From the NCBI GenBank assembly GCA_964593065.1, contig CAZQGO010000008.1, positions 1 through 64,000 on the forward strand: 64,000 bases of DNA, written 5' to 3'. Below are positions 24,941 to 33,602 of this stretch, piece by piece. A program made the position numbers and the translations under genes. Under the pieces are notes generated by a model, which was given only the letters and a program-made list of their open reading frames with translations, searched no databases and had not been told where the DNA came from. How positions within the stretch are numbered: the stretch's first letter is position 1; each line of letters opens with the position of its first letter. This stretch comes from CAZQGO01 sp964593065. GTDB taxonomy: Bacteria; Oederibacteriota; JAAXVQ01.

Positions 24941-25723
24941 TTAAAGTTTGAAATTCTCCCGCACGCTGTTGAAGCCCTTGCCGGCCGGCAGATAGGGGTC
25001 GCGGAAAAACAGCACCACCTCCGCCTCCTCGGCCTGCGCCAGGTCACCGGTCGAAACCCGCACGGTCCAGGGGCGCGTTTCCCCGGCAAACAGGGGCTGG
25101 TCGAATTTCACCGGCACGCTGGCCCGGGTCCGCCCGCCGCGCTTCAGGAGCACGTTGCCGAAGGGCATGAGATGCACCGTGCCCGTGTTGCGCGCGGACC
25201 AGGCCAGCTGGCCCTCTTCCGGCCCCCTGGCGGGTTCGCGGATTTGCAGCCCAATGATCCTGGGCCCGCCGCAGAAAAAGTAGCACGGCACGCCTTCCCG
25301 GAGATTGAGATGCAGGGCCCCGGAATCCTTGTGCGTGCCGACAAACAGCATCACCAGGACTTCCCCCGCGGCTGCCGGGGGCTTGCGCATTTCCAGGCGC
25401 ACGCGCTGCCGCGCCCCGGCTCCCAGGCTGAAATCTTCCGGCTGGATTTGCAGCCAGTCCCGCACGCTTTCGCCCGTATTCTTGGGCCGCCAATGTTCAG
25501 CCTTCACCTGGATCTGCTGGGCCCCGGTTTCCGAACTGGTCACGAAAAAGTCCAGGGTCCTGGGCTTGACCTGCCCTTGCGGCAGAACCTCGTAGGCCGC
25601 GGCTGGCTCGATCTTGTATCCGGGCTTGCAGTCCGCAGCGCCCGGGATCATCAGTACTGCCAATCCCAGCCCCAGGCTTAAGCAGGCCGCCGGCCCGCGC
25701 CGGGTTCCGCCCCTCCGGCTCAT
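24941..25723 (-). CDS. fimbrial-chaperone-like periplasmic protein 1
   Basis: A 260-residue exported protein (signal about 1-33). The pattern, an N-terminal beta domain with 'TSSETGAQQIQVKAEHW', then 'DWLQIQPEDFSLGAGARQRVRL', then a second Ig-like domain with 'SARNTGTVHL', is the layout of PapD-type chaperones and related two-Ig proteins. It is a distant paralogue of the next gene upstream, with which it overlaps by four bases. I cannot identify the Arg/Lys pair that PapD uses to hold subunits, so its activity as a subunit chaperone is inferred. Confidence 0.65.
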   Translation of the reverse strand: MSRRGGTRRGPAACLSLGLGLAVLMIPGAADCKPGYKIEPAAAYEVLPQGQVKPRTLDFFVTSSETGAQQIQVKAEHWRPKNTGESVRDWLQIQPEDFSLGAGARQRVRLEMRKPPAAAGEVLVMLFVGTHKDSGALHLNLREGVPCYFFCGGPRIIGLQIREPARGPEEGQLAWSARNTGTVHLMPFGNVLLKRGGRTRASVPVKFDQPLFAGETRPWTVRVSTGDLAQAEEAEVVLFFRDPYLPAGKGFNSVRENFKL

Positions 25724-26568
25724 GGGCGCTTCTGGTCCAGGCGCCCCCGCTTTTTCGCGGTCCAGACCAGGTCCGGCTGGCCGTAAATTTCGCCGTAATA
25801 CACCTTGAGCTCCACTTCGTACTCCTGGTCCGGATGCTCGAGCTCGGACAGGGGCATGGTCTCGGAGATAAACACGGTTTCACCGGGAAAAGCCAGGTTC
25901 CGGATCGGAATCTCCAGCTTTTTGACCTCTTCGCCCTCCGGGGTCCGGATGAGGATTTCCTCGCGCGGGCGCAGGTGCACGTTGCCCTGGCTCTCCACGC
26001 CCCAGGCGAATTTCACGCTCTGGGTTTCGGGCAGATAGCCCCAGGCAAAGTCCTTGAGCCGGCCGCGCACGTCCTCCGTGCCCTTGAAGGTCACGTAAAT
26101 CACCGGGCTGAAGGCCGTCGAGACCATCATGGGCGCCCCCTCGGTTCCGGGTTTGTGATTGATGGTCAGGCGCGCGGCCACTTCCCCCCTGGCGTTCTTG
26201 CGGGCCGTAACCACGAAGGGAACGGTGGTGGTGCCATCCGCCTCCAGCGATACCTCGGTCCGGTCCAGGTGGAACCACTCGGACACCGGATAGGGATTTT
26301 TCCCTTTGCCGGGCCTGGGCCAGGCCTGCTCCACCGTGATTTCATAGGTGCCGGGATACTTGCTCCACAGCGTGTATTCCGCGGTTTCCGAATTTCCCGG
26401 GGTCACGGCGCCCTGCACGATCATGGGGTTGATCAAGAAATCCGAGGCGCTCACCGCGTGTGGCCCGCCGCAGACTAAAAAAAGAATTCCAAGCAGAATG
26501 AATAAATTCGAATGAATGGCGGGACTCGGCCGGGCCGTACGGCATGCATATGCCTTTCCGGATTTCAT
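25720..26568 (-). CDS. fimbrial-chaperone-like periplasmic protein 2
   Basis: I choose the ATG at 26568 (AAAGG five bases upstream), which puts a signal peptide ending VSA near residue 41. The mature part starts 'DFLINPMIVQGAVTPGNSETAEYTL' over about 25 residues, typical of the first strand of MSP/PapD-like Ig domains, and includes 'VSLEADGTTTVPFVVTARKNARG' and 'VESQGNVHLRP'. That last phrase matches 'SARNTGTVHLMP' in the downstream paralogue. Two tandem chaperone-like genes next to a small exported protein suggest a fibre or surface-layer assembly pathway; no classical usher is seen. Confidence 0.68.
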   Translation of the reverse strand: MKSGKAYACRTARPSPAIHSNLFILLGILFLVCGGPHAVSASDFLINPMIVQGAVTPGNSETAEYTLWSKYPGTYEITVEQAWPRPGKGKNPYPVSEWFHLDRTEVSLEADGTTTVPFVVTARKNARGEVAARLTINHKPGTEGAPMMVSTAFSPVIYVTFKGTEDVRGRLKDFAWGYLPETQSVKFAWGVESQGNVHLRPREEILIRTPEGEEVKKLEIPIRNLAFPGETVFISETMPLSELEHPDQEYEVELKVYYGEIYGQPDLVWTAKKRGRLDQKRP

Positions 26569-26690
26569 GAGAGCCTTTCCCATGCGTGGATCGCGTAAAA
26601 ACCAGCAGCCCGCCGGCCGGCACACGGCCAAAGCCGCGCCTCCGGCCGGCGGATTGACTGGATATTCAATAACAGGTTGAGTTCGTTTCC

Positions 26691-27422
26691 TTACCGGGCG
26701 CGCAGAATCAAGTTCGGATAGCCGTGATAGGCCCCGGCGTTCTCGCCGCTGCAGATGCCCGCGATATTGACGTAGAATTCGGTACCCACGATTGCCACGA
26801 AACCGCCAGCGGTCTGAACCTGCCCGCCGCCGTTCCAGCCCCAGGCCAGCTGGGTGTAGCCAGCATCGCGCGAGGTGGCGTAGTCCGTGTCATTCAGGTC
26901 CTTGAAATAGTGCCAGTTGGTGTCAACACCCGTAAAGAGCGTGGCCGGGGAATGCGCGGTGAAGGCCTGCCACAGGGTCTGGATGCGGTTGTCCTCGCCG
27001 CTGGTGGCGCCGTCGAGCACCAGGCCGCCGCGGTCATTGCCGCCGCCCGTGAAAGCCTCGTTGTCCGTGGCAATGTCAATGGCCCAGTTCGGCAGGTTGC
27101 TGGAGATGGAAACCCCGATGTGCGTCAGAGTGTTGCCGATGGCGTCGTCGGCCTTCATGTTGAGGCTGGCCGTGCTGGCCACGAACCCGAACTGCGTGTA
27201 CGTGCCCGAATGTCCGGCCGCGTTGGCGTCGCCGATCAGGTTGTTGCTGTCGTCGTAGATGTTGACCACGAACGTGCTGGCGCCGCTGATGGTGGCCCAC
27301 ATGCTCAACCACTCGTGCTGCTGGTAGCCGGGCTCTTCGTTCGGGTCCGGAGAGGCCGCGAAGGCCGCGCCAACGCCGAGCAGCAGGACGCCGCCCAAAG
27401 CCAAAGCAATTAATTTCTTCAT
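26691..27422 (-). CDS. small exported protein, candidate surface-structure subunit
   Basis: The start at 27422 gives a textbook signal peptide (MKKLIALALGGVLLLGVGAA..., cleaved near AFA, residue 22) and is preceded by AAGGAGG. The 221-residue mature protein is rich in Gly, Asn, Thr and Trp, with one Cys, and has no family I recognise. It lies at the head of the chaperone-like genes with a long upstream region, which would suit a strongly expressed structural subunit. The 3' end ('YPNLILRAR') lacks a sorting domain. Pilin-like role is inference. Confidence 0.6.
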   Translation of the reverse strand: MKKLIALALGGVLLLGVGAAFAASPDPNEEPGYQQHEWLSMWATISGASTFVVNIYDDSNNLIGDANAAGHSGTYTQFGFVASTASLNMKADDAIGNTLTHIGVSISSNLPNWAIDIATDNEAFTGGGNDRGGLVLDGATSGEDNRIQTLWQAFTAHSPATLFTGVDTNWHYFKDLNDTDYATSRDAGYTQLAWGWNGGGQVQTAGGFVAIVGTEFYVNIAGICSGENAGAYHGYPNLILRAR

Positions 27423-27923
27423 GATTTGACATCCTCCTTGGATTTTTGAAATCTGGTTTGGTGAATTCTGCGATTCATGCTGTGCTGCAGACCCTACGGT
27501 CAGGTAAGGCTCCCCCCTGATTCGCACCCCCCCTCAAAGCGGAAAAATTGGCCGTGGGATTCGGATGAATGTATTCCGCTATTATGATGATGAAGTTTTT
27601 CACGAAGCTAGCACGGATCAGCGGGCGAAGTGGAAGGATGGAACCAGGCTACGTTGCGCCATCTGACCTGCGTAGAACTGGCGAAAAACTTTTGGTACCC
27701 GCTACATGTAAAGTTGGAAACGTAATAGAAAAGGCGAAAAGAGCTTAAAAAAACGGGGTTTTTTACGCCCCCCATACTTAGATTATATCCTACAATTGCG
27801 TGAAAGTCAAACCGGACCGCGTCTATTTTTGAACAAGCGGCCGCATTGTCAAATGTTTTCACTTCTTTTCAGGCGGCCTGGAAAGCCTTGCATTTCAATG
27901 TTTTTTCACCCGGGCGCAAGGCG
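27423..27923. other. 501-bp AT-richer intergenic region
   Basis: It separates the small exported protein gene from the outer-membrane protein gene. It is clearly more AT-rich than its surroundings. A weak inverted repeat of an A-run and a T-run around CCCG lies near 27750-27770 and could end transcription of the 849-aa gene. A CATAAT box on the minus strand near 27590 is a possible -10 for the gene at 27422, but no matching -35 is seen. An 84-codon frame at 27608-27862 shows no coding character. Confidence 0.5.
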
Positions 27924-30473
27924 CTAGAAGTTCAGCTGCAGCCATACCCGCGTGTAATTTTTATCGTACAGAGGATCCACTTCCTCGGCCGGGATCAGCT
28001 CCCTGCCGTAGAGGCGGTAGCGCTTGAAGCTTTGTTCCAGGTTCAGCGAGGAATTATTGGAAATGTAGAACGTGCCCTTCAGGAGCATTTCCTCCTCGTT
28101 GGTGAAGAAATTATCCCAGCGGTCGTAAATGTCCCGGTAGGTGTATTCAAAGCCCACCTGCAGGGACTGGGTCACGAACGCGCTCAGCTTCCAGAAGGCG
28201 TTCCAGCTCAGCTCGTTGGCCAGCAGGATGGACTGCCGGTCGTCGCCCCATTTGACGTCGTAACGCTGGTTGTAATAGTAATAATCGGAATCCAGGTAAT
28301 AGACTTCCAGGGTGGTGTTGTAGGTCTTGTCCTTGCCCATGTCCACGCCCAGCTTGGCGCGCTTGGTCTGGTACTGCTTGTCCGACAGGCGCTGGAGGTA
28401 TTCATACTCGGTGTAGGGGTGGATGTTGGGGGTCACGTGGCAGGTCACGCGCGCCCGGCCCTCGATCTGGTCCGCGATGTCGGAGTCGAAAAACCAGGGA
28501 TTTTCCCGGAACATGGGCTTGAAGCTCGGGTCCGCCCGGCGCCCGCTGAGCAGGAAGTCGAGGCTGGAGTGCATGAAGTCGCGCATGTCGAGCTCGCCTT
28601 CCAGCAGGGTTCCCAGGTCGGTCCAGCTCTCCTGGTAAATGCCGATCTGGGCCCGGTCGTTGGTGGTGAAGCGGTCGAAGCCGCCCCGGGCCGTGAATTT
28701 CACCTGCCGGTTGAACCCGGCCAGGAGATGCTCGATCTCGACTAGGTCCGAAAGGTCCTGCAGGTCCACCTGCGAGGACAGCGTGGCGTACGGCTCGTGC
28801 TGGTACAACACCACCAGGTTGGAGATGCGGAGGCCCAGCAGGGGGTCCTGCCAGATGAGCTGGTTGGCCAGGGTGAAGGAGTCGTCCACGTTCTTGATGA
28901 AATAGGTGTCGTGGTCCAGTCCGTAATCGGCCAGCCAGCCGTGGACCCGCAGCCCGCGCAGGCCCCAGGTGCCCAGGCCCGGGACGTTCTTGGTGAAGGC
29001 GTTGGTGGAGAGCAGGTAGTTGGACAGGTCCACCCACAGGCTGCCGAGCTGGACGAGCTCCACGCCCGGCAGGAGCTTGTGCAGCGAGACCTGCAGGTTG
29101 GCCGACTCGATGGGGTTCTGCAGGGAGAGGAAGCCTTCCGGGCCGGTGCCCCACTCGGTGCTGAGCGCCGAAATCTCGAAATTGAAGCTGAACTGGTTGA
29201 AATTTCCCAGGATGCTCAGGGGCAGCTCCTGGTAGAAGCGCATGGGCTGGTTCTTGGCGTGGTAGAATTCCGTGCGCGAGAAGCCGTAGAAGCTGAAATT
29301 CTCCAGGAAATACTCGGGCGCGACGGTGTACCAGGGCGAGAGCTCGTAGGCCGAGGCGAGCTTCTTGCCCAGGAGCTTGAAATCCTCGACATAAATCCGC
29401 CCCTGGTTCCGCGCCTCCTGCACGGGATTGGAGCGGATCAGCAGCCCGTAGGTCCTGAGCTGCTTCCAATCCGCCTCCTCCTCGCCCAGGGGCTGGAAGT
29501 CCTGCCGGGAAATCTCGATGGTCTGCCAGAAGTTGTTGCTCATGTAATTGTCCAGGGGAACCACCATGATCCGGCCCTGGGTGTCCTCCACGAAGAATTG
29601 CAGGTGGTTGCTGGAGCCGTCGCCGAAGAAATAGAACTCGATTTTGTCCACCGTGACCCAGTTCAAGGAGCGCTGGCCGAGCGCCTCGATGCGCGTCCAG
29701 GAAAACTCCGTGCTGACGTCGCCCAGGGTGTAGGTCATTTCCAGGGAGAAGTCGTTGATGAAGGTGTTGCGCGAGAGGTTGAAATCCAGGCTCGAATTGG
29801 GGGCGCTGCGGACCTGGTAGCGGTTGATCGGCGTGCCGCCCTTGAAATCGTCGAGGGTGAACTCCGCCCGGGCCTCCTTCTCGCCCATGAAGGCCGAAAT
29901 GTCGGTGAGCAGCACGATTTGGGGCTTGTCGGACTTGATGCCGCCGCTGACCAGCACGATGTCCAGGGTCTTGATGCGCTTCCAGTCGATGGTCTTGGTG
30001 TCCAGGCCGCCGAAGGTGTACCCGAACTGGTCCACGGGAAAGGTCAGGTCGGCCCAGTTGGCGTTGGCCAGCACGCCGATCCGCCGCGCCATGTACACCA
30101 CGCCCCGCTCGTCCGTGAACTTGATCTCGATGTTGTCGCTTTGGCCCGAGCCGCGCAGGCGGACGCGCAGGTCCTTCATGGTGGAAAGATCCCAGTGGCC
30201 GTGCTTGGTGGCGATGACGTAATTGCCGTTGCCGAAGTCGTAGGCCATTTCCAGGGCCCGGTCGTCCGGGGTCTCCCCCTCCACGCCGCGCAGGCGCAGC
30301 ACCGATCCGGCCGGGTCCGTGTACACGGTCCAGTCCGAGGGGTCGTTCATGTCCGTGATGACCAGCCACTCGTTGACGGCCCACAGGGGCGCGGCCGTCA
30401 GCAGGACCGCGCCGACGAGCGCCAGGGGCAGCGCGCCCCGCAAACAGGGTTTCAGGGTTTTTGCCAGGTTCAT
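27924..30473 (-). CDS. large outer-membrane protein: binding modules plus beta-barrel
   Basis: The start at 30473 follows GGGAGG at seven bases. The 849-residue product has a signal peptide (1-32, ending LWA). The first third has two or three jelly-roll-like modules ('ITDMNDPSDWTVYTD', 'EFTLDDFKGGTPINRYQV', 'IYVEDFKLLG'). The rest is a long run of alternating aromatic and charged strands typical of a large barrel, and it ends 'YTRVWLQLNF', with the terminal aromatic residue used as the outer-membrane insertion signal. No TonB box or plug is visible. It could be a polysaccharide-binding porin or secretion barrel. Confidence 0.75.
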   Translation of the reverse strand: MNLAKTLKPCLRGALPLALVGAVLLTAAPLWAVNEWLVITDMNDPSDWTVYTDPAGSVLRLRGVEGETPDDRALEMAYDFGNGNYVIATKHGHWDLSTMKDLRVRLRGSGQSDNIEIKFTDERGVVYMARRIGVLANANWADLTFPVDQFGYTFGGLDTKTIDWKRIKTLDIVLVSGGIKSDKPQIVLLTDISAFMGEKEARAEFTLDDFKGGTPINRYQVRSAPNSSLDFNLSRNTFINDFSLEMTYTLGDVSTEFSWTRIEALGQRSLNWVTVDKIEFYFFGDGSSNHLQFFVEDTQGRIMVVPLDNYMSNNFWQTIEISRQDFQPLGEEEADWKQLRTYGLLIRSNPVQEARNQGRIYVEDFKLLGKKLASAYELSPWYTVAPEYFLENFSFYGFSRTEFYHAKNQPMRFYQELPLSILGNFNQFSFNFEISALSTEWGTGPEGFLSLQNPIESANLQVSLHKLLPGVELVQLGSLWVDLSNYLLSTNAFTKNVPGLGTWGLRGLRVHGWLADYGLDHDTYFIKNVDDSFTLANQLIWQDPLLGLRISNLVVLYQHEPYATLSSQVDLQDLSDLVEIEHLLAGFNRQVKFTARGGFDRFTTNDRAQIGIYQESWTDLGTLLEGELDMRDFMHSSLDFLLSGRRADPSFKPMFRENPWFFDSDIADQIEGRARVTCHVTPNIHPYTEYEYLQRLSDKQYQTKRAKLGVDMGKDKTYNTTLEVYYLDSDYYYYNQRYDVKWGDDRQSILLANELSWNAFWKLSAFVTQSLQVGFEYTYRDIYDRWDNFFTNEEEMLLKGTFYISNNSSLNLEQSFKRYRLYGRELIPAEEVDPLYDKNYTRVWLQLNF

Positions 30474-30486
30474 GAGCCAGCCTCCC

Positions 30487-31356
30487 TTACAACTCGATCG
30501 CCAAGCTGAAGATATGGGCGTTGCCCAGTTCATAGTGCGGCATGAAGGCGTATTCCAGTTTGACTCCCGCGTAATTCACTCCCAGGCCGAAAGTCAGGTT
30601 CCAGTTGTCCTCGATATTGTAGAATCCGCCCCGCACGTCCAGCAGGTTCTCAAACAGCCGGAGCTCCGCCCCGCCGTGGAACTGGGGTTGCACGGAGGCC
30701 TCCAGGGAATGGTCCACGGATACGCTCGTGAAGAGCTGTTCCTGCAGCCACTTGCCGTTGACGCCGAGGCTGACCTTGCGCGGCAGCTGGTCGCGCTGCC
30801 GCGTGATCCAGTTGGCGCCGCCCTGCACCAGGTTGTCCAGGCTGAAGGCCACGTTCAGGTTGGGAATGGGGCGGTAATTCGCCCCCAGGATGGTGCCCCA
30901 GCCGGACGCGGGCTCCTCGAAATCCACGTACAGGAACTTGGTGGTCATGCCGACGTCGAAATCCTGCCCGATCCGGGTGCCGGCCGAGAAGAAAAAGGAA
31001 TGCTCCGAATAATCGATGAAACCGAGGTTGTTGGTGGACAGGCGGTTGTAGGCCACCCCCAGGCCCAGGATCGGCCAGGGATAGACGAACCCGAAGGTGT
31101 CCTGCAGCAGCAGCCCCAGGCCGAAGAGGTCGTGGCGCGTGACCTTGATTTCGGCGGTGGCCAGTTCCCCCAGCAGGGCCGGGTTGGCCAGGATCATGTT
31201 GGCGCCCTCGGCGGCGGCAACCAGGTTCCCGCCCAGGGCCGCTTCCCGGGCGTCGCCCGCCACCTGCTCGAAGGCATCGGCCCAGACCTGGCCGGCGGCG
31301 CCCAGGCACAGCAGAAGCGCCAGCACACTGTGAATCCCGAAGCGATATGCTCTCAT
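30487..31356 (-). CDS. PorV/PorQ-like outer-membrane protein
   Basis: A 289-residue protein with a signal peptide (about 1-26, ending VWA) and a barrel of the PorV/PorQ/UPF0164 type. It has 'DAREAALGGNLVAAAEGANMILANPALL', (split) near the mature N-terminus, the signature of this family, then amphipathic strands to the C-terminus 'AHIFSLAIEL'. It lies 13 bases before the large barrel gene and after the sorted binding protein, in one operon. A role in holding or passing FlgD-Ig-tailed proteins across the outer membrane is inferred. Confidence 0.8.
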   Translation of the reverse strand: MRAYRFGIHSVLALLLCLGAAGQVWADAFEQVAGDAREAALGGNLVAAAEGANMILANPALLGELATAEIKVTRHDLFGLGLLLQDTFGFVYPWPILGLGVAYNRLSTNNLGFIDYSEHSFFFSAGTRIGQDFDVGMTTKFLYVDFEEPASGWGTILGANYRPIPNLNVAFSLDNLVQGGANWITRQRDQLPRKVSLGVNGKWLQEQLFTSVSVDHSLEASVQPQFHGGAELRLFENLLDVRGGFYNIEDNWNLTFGLGVNYAGVKLEYAFMPHYELGNAHIFSLAIEL

Positions 31357-31444
31357 CACCAAAGCCCCCTACTCGTTTGACTGACCGCCGCGGGAGACGC
31401 CCGGTGCTGCCGGTCCCCGCCCGCGGCCGGAAACTGCGCCGCGG

Positions 31445-33481
31445 TTAGCGGACCACGCCGATGACCTGCTTGATGTTCGCCGTGTCCCCGGTGGCGGAAC
31501 CCTTGACTTTGAAATTATACACGTACAGCCCGTTGTTTACGATGCGGCCGCTCTTGTCCTGGCCGTCCCAGGTGAGGGATTGCAGGCCCTGCGGGTACTG
31601 CGCCGAGGGCGAGCGGTAGATTTCGCGTCCCCGCAGGTCGAACACGCTCAGCTGCACGCTGGCCGTCTGGTGCAGCGTGAAACTGAAGGTCGCGCTCGCG
31701 CCGCGTGTGGATTTCCCCGGGGAGAAGGGATTGTTGTCGATGGCGAAGCTGCTGATCAGCTCCGGCTTGCCCGGGGTGTCGCTGTAATCGGGAATCCTGA
31801 CTAAGCGGATGTCGTCCAGGTAGATGCTGCCGCCGGTGTAATCGGTGGCCGAGGAAGCCGAGATCCCGAACTGCAGCTTCTGGACCGCGTTCCAGCGCAG
31901 GAACTGCTTGTCGCCCAGGAAATACTCGAAGCGGTCGAAGGGAATCACCACTTCGCGCCAGGCGTTCTGGGTGTCGGTGAAATTGTTGAGCAGGGCGCGG
32001 AAGTTGGTGCCGTTGGCGTCCACGAACTTGAGGTCCAGGTTGTGGTTGCCGCCGCTGCCGCGCAGCATGAAGACCACGGCGTTGCGCCCCTTGTCCACCA
32101 GGTTCATGCCGCTCTGCCGCGCCACGGTGCGGTAGGGGTCGGTGGTGCTGTTGAAGGAATAATCCACGCGCAGGGATTGCGCGCTGTTGTAGCCCTGGCT
32201 GGAGGTCAGCGCGCTGCCGTGGCTGGCGTTCCAGCCCCAGTAGGTGACCGGGGATTCGAAGTCCTCGATGACCCCGAATTCCTCCGGGTCGGTCACGAAC
32301 TCCAGGCCGTCGAGGCTGAGCGTGAAATCGTTGGACGGCCGGGTCTCGAGCTTGATGGCGATTTCGGGACGGTTGTCCACCTCGCGGACCGAGCCCAGGT
32401 TGATCTTGGCGCCGTCGTAGGAGCGCAGGGGGATTTTCACCTCCTGCCACTCGGTGCTGGCGGCGATCTCCTTCAATTCATATTTGTAGGCGTCGCTCTC
32501 AATGTTGCCGCGGCCCGGGTACAGCTTGATATACAGGGGCGGGGCGGAGATGACGTTCTTTTTCACGTAGCAGTGCAGGTAGGTGTAGGCGTTCAAGCTG
32601 TAGGCATTGCCGTTGGGGGTATTGGCGTAGGCGCTGGGCAGGTACATGGTCACGCCCGCCGCCCCGACGGCATTGTGGTCGAAGGTGATCTGGGTCACGA
32701 AGCCGTGGGTGGCGTCGGCCGTGGTGGTGTTGACCGCGGGGGCCGGGCTGCCGTAGGCGAAGGGCGCGTCGCCGGAGGGCGTATGATCGCTGATATCGGG
32801 GTCATAGATGACCCAGGTGTGGGCCCCGAAGGTTTCGATCCGGTCCAGGTACAGGGTGCCGCTGTCGTTTTGGCCCACGCGGTCCCAGCGCAGGCCCAGG
32901 GAGCTCAGATTCGCCAGGTTCGGCAGTTCCTTGTCCCGGGCCGCGATGGCCGTGTCCTGGTAGCCGGAAATCACGTATTCGCGGACGACCCAGTCGCTCT
33001 GGGGCACCTGGCCGACCTGGATGCGGTAGGGCACGCTGTCCCCCGCGCCCTGGAGCTCCAGTTCGATGGGATCGGGCGCCGTGGCCACCCCGCGGTAGTA
33101 GAAGCGCAGGGAGGTGCCGCGGCCCTGGAGATCGATCTGGGAAAAGACCGACGCGATGTCGTTCTCCACCACGCCCCAGGCGCCCTGGGAAAAGTCATAG
33201 TCGATTCTCATGCCGTAGGTGGATTGGTAGCCGGAATTCGCGCTGTTGGTGGAGACATTGAAGGTGGTGCCGGTGTCCTGGAAGGAGGACCAGTTGTTCT
33301 CCCCGTTGGCGAAGTCGTCGATGACCAGCACTTCACTGGTGATGGCCGCCTTAACCCAGGCGACGGTCCCCAGGACGAGCCCGGCGACCAAGGCGGCGCC
33401 CATCAGGCCGCCGCCGGCGCGCAGCAGGCGCGCACCGCGGGCAGGCCGGCGGACTTGTGCGGAATCCTGTCGCTGTACCAT
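31445..33481 (-). CDS. exported multi-module binding protein with FlgD-like sorting domain
   Basis: The start at 33481 follows GAGGAGG at six bases. The 678-residue product has an N-terminal export segment (about 24-44), then three jelly-roll-like modules (about 50-220, 235-430 and 440-610). Each starts like 'VIDDFANG' or 'VIEDFESP' and ends like 'LYLDRIE' or 'IYLDDIR'. The last 65 residues are a FlgD-like Ig domain with 'LTWDGQDKSGRIVNNGLYVYNFKV'-type sequence (here given in part). This is a cell-surface or secreted carbohydrate-binding protein. It heads an operon with a PorV-like protein and a large barrel, pairing cargo and export proteins. Confidence 0.8.
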   Translation of the reverse strand: MVQRQDSAQVRRPARGARLLRAGGGLMGAALVAGLVLGTVAWVKAAITSEVLVIDDFANGENNWSSFQDTGTTFNVSTNSANSGYQSTYGMRIDYDFSQGAWGVVENDIASVFSQIDLQGRGTSLRFYYRGVATAPDPIELELQGAGDSVPYRIQVGQVPQSDWVVREYVISGYQDTAIAARDKELPNLANLSSLGLRWDRVGQNDSGTLYLDRIETFGAHTWVIYDPDISDHTPSGDAPFAYGSPAPAVNTTTADATHGFVTQITFDHNAVGAAGVTMYLPSAYANTPNGNAYSLNAYTYLHCYVKKNVISAPPLYIKLYPGRGNIESDAYKYELKEIAASTEWQEVKIPLRSYDGAKINLGSVREVDNRPEIAIKLETRPSNDFTLSLDGLEFVTDPEEFGVIEDFESPVTYWGWNASHGSALTSSQGYNSAQSLRVDYSFNSTTDPYRTVARQSGMNLVDKGRNAVVFMLRGSGGNHNLDLKFVDANGTNFRALLNNFTDTQNAWREVVIPFDRFEYFLGDKQFLRWNAVQKLQFGISASSATDYTGGSIYLDDIRLVRIPDYSDTPGKPELISSFAIDNNPFSPGKSTRGASATFSFTLHQTASVQLSVFDLRGREIYRSPSAQYPQGLQSLTWDGQDKSGRIVNNGLYVYNFKVKGSATGDTANIKQVIGVVR

Positions 33482-33545
33482 GAATAGCCTCCTCGCTGAA
33501 GAGCTGCCGTTATCTTTTGGACCAAAAAAATAAAAAGTAATCTCA

Positions 33546-33574
33546 ATTATAACGGAAAGTACCCGCCAAAGCAA
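33546..33574 (-). promoter_or_regulatory. sigma-70 promoter of the 33.5-27.9 kb operon
   Basis: On the minus strand TTGCTT (33569-33574) and a perfect TATAAT (33546-33551) are 17 bases apart. The start site near 33539 gives a leader of about 58 bases before the ATG at 33481. Confidence 0.75.
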
Positions 33575-33602
33575 GCCGCATGCGGCCCTTTCGGCCCTGC
33601 GC

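Noticed and set aside
27608..27862. An 84-codon minus-strand frame in the intergenic region
   Set aside because: No ribosome-binding site, mixed composition, and AT-rich non-coding surroundings.
28402..30384. A second minus-strand frame of 660 codons inside the 849-aa outer-membrane protein gene
   Set aside because: Arg/Pro/Gly/His-rich with no motif; the main frame has signal peptide, ribosome-binding site and barrel pattern.
22206..33481. A complete type IX secretion system
   Set aside because: PorV-like proteins and sorting-type C-termini are present, but no PorU, SprA, PorK, PorL, PorM or PorN homologue is visible.
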